Below are positions 63,986-64,000 of a stretch of DNA of 64,000 nucleotides, in pieces (the stretch's first letter is position 1; each line of letters starts with the position of its first letter). The translations under genes were made by a program, and so were the position numbers. Origin of the DNA: Flavobacterium johnsoniae (GTDB lineage: Bacteria > Bacteroidota > Bacteroidia > Flavobacteriales > Flavobacteriaceae). The notes under the pieces are model-generated. The model saw nothing but the letters and a program-made list of their open reading frames with translations, ran no database searches and was not told where the DNA came from. Location of the stretch: the NCBI RefSeq assembly GCF_030388325.1, contig NZ_CP103794.1, positions 2,542,001 through 2,606,000 on the forward strand, given 5' to 3'.

Positions 63986-64000
63986 AAAACTTTAAAAAGT

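Overview
The window is AT-rich chromosomal DNA from a member of the Bacteroidota, very probably a Flavobacterium. The evidence is the TAnnTTTG -7 promoter boxes, a type IX secretion (T9SS) type B C-terminal domain, PorP/SprF and OmpA-PD40 proteins, CarboxypepD_reg-TonB receptors, and many dispersed palindromic repeats of the kind scattered through flavobacterial genomes. I found no tRNA, rRNA, CRISPR array, prophage or insertion sequence.

Layout. 1-2.7 kb: the 5' end of cysS, folE and an aminotransferase, all on minus. 2.8-10.5 kb (plus): a PDZ/retropepsin-like protein, then a T9SS surface-protein operon (giant Ig-like protein, PorP/SprF, OmpA-PD40) and a lipoprotein. 10.5-15.7 kb: a nested inverted-repeat element, a DUF1573 protein, valS, and an amino-acid permease whose natural start is out of frame across a nine-A run. 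15.8-25.3 kb (minus): an iron-uptake block of three TonB-dependent siderophore receptors, a DUF4198 protein and a PepSY membrane protein. Four of these genes share one operator-like motif next to a TAnnTTTG box. 25.5-34.9 kb: an MFS carrier, topoisomerase III, small lipoproteins, a short Gre/Rnk-like factor and DUF6157 and Pmp3 proteins. 35-37 kb: a two-gene accessory module (putAbiC-like membrane protein plus HNH nuclease). 37-40 kb: a Flavo-1-like RNA, prfA and a DUF5723 protein.

40.4-47.0 kb (minus) is a stress cluster: holin-like protein, YtxH, an lmo0937-type peptide, a beta-barrel, a DUF4142-like lipoprotein, a CHASE3/PAS histidine kinase, a response regulator, an AraC regulator, CsbD and Dps. 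47.2-51.5 kb: pyrF, a metal-receptor protein, a tandemly duplicated intergenic unit that looks like two small RNA genes on minus, and a catalase. 51.6-56.7 kb: purU, DUF4197, an SGNH-like lipoprotein, an unknown protein and an L,D-transpeptidase. 57-60.4 kb: an IcmF-type fused acyl-CoA mutase. 60.5-62.0 kb: an ATGA-overlapping gene pair (nucleotidyltransferase-like DUF6932 protein plus an uncharacterised partner). 62.4-63.6 kb: two paralogous small secreted proteins that resemble free T9SS C-terminal domains.

The best candidates for undescribed biology are the DUF6932-like pair at 60515-62010, the duplicated sRNA-like units at 49305-49860, and the putAbiC-like/HNH pair at 35380-36950. The iron-block operator motif is the clearest regulatory signal.
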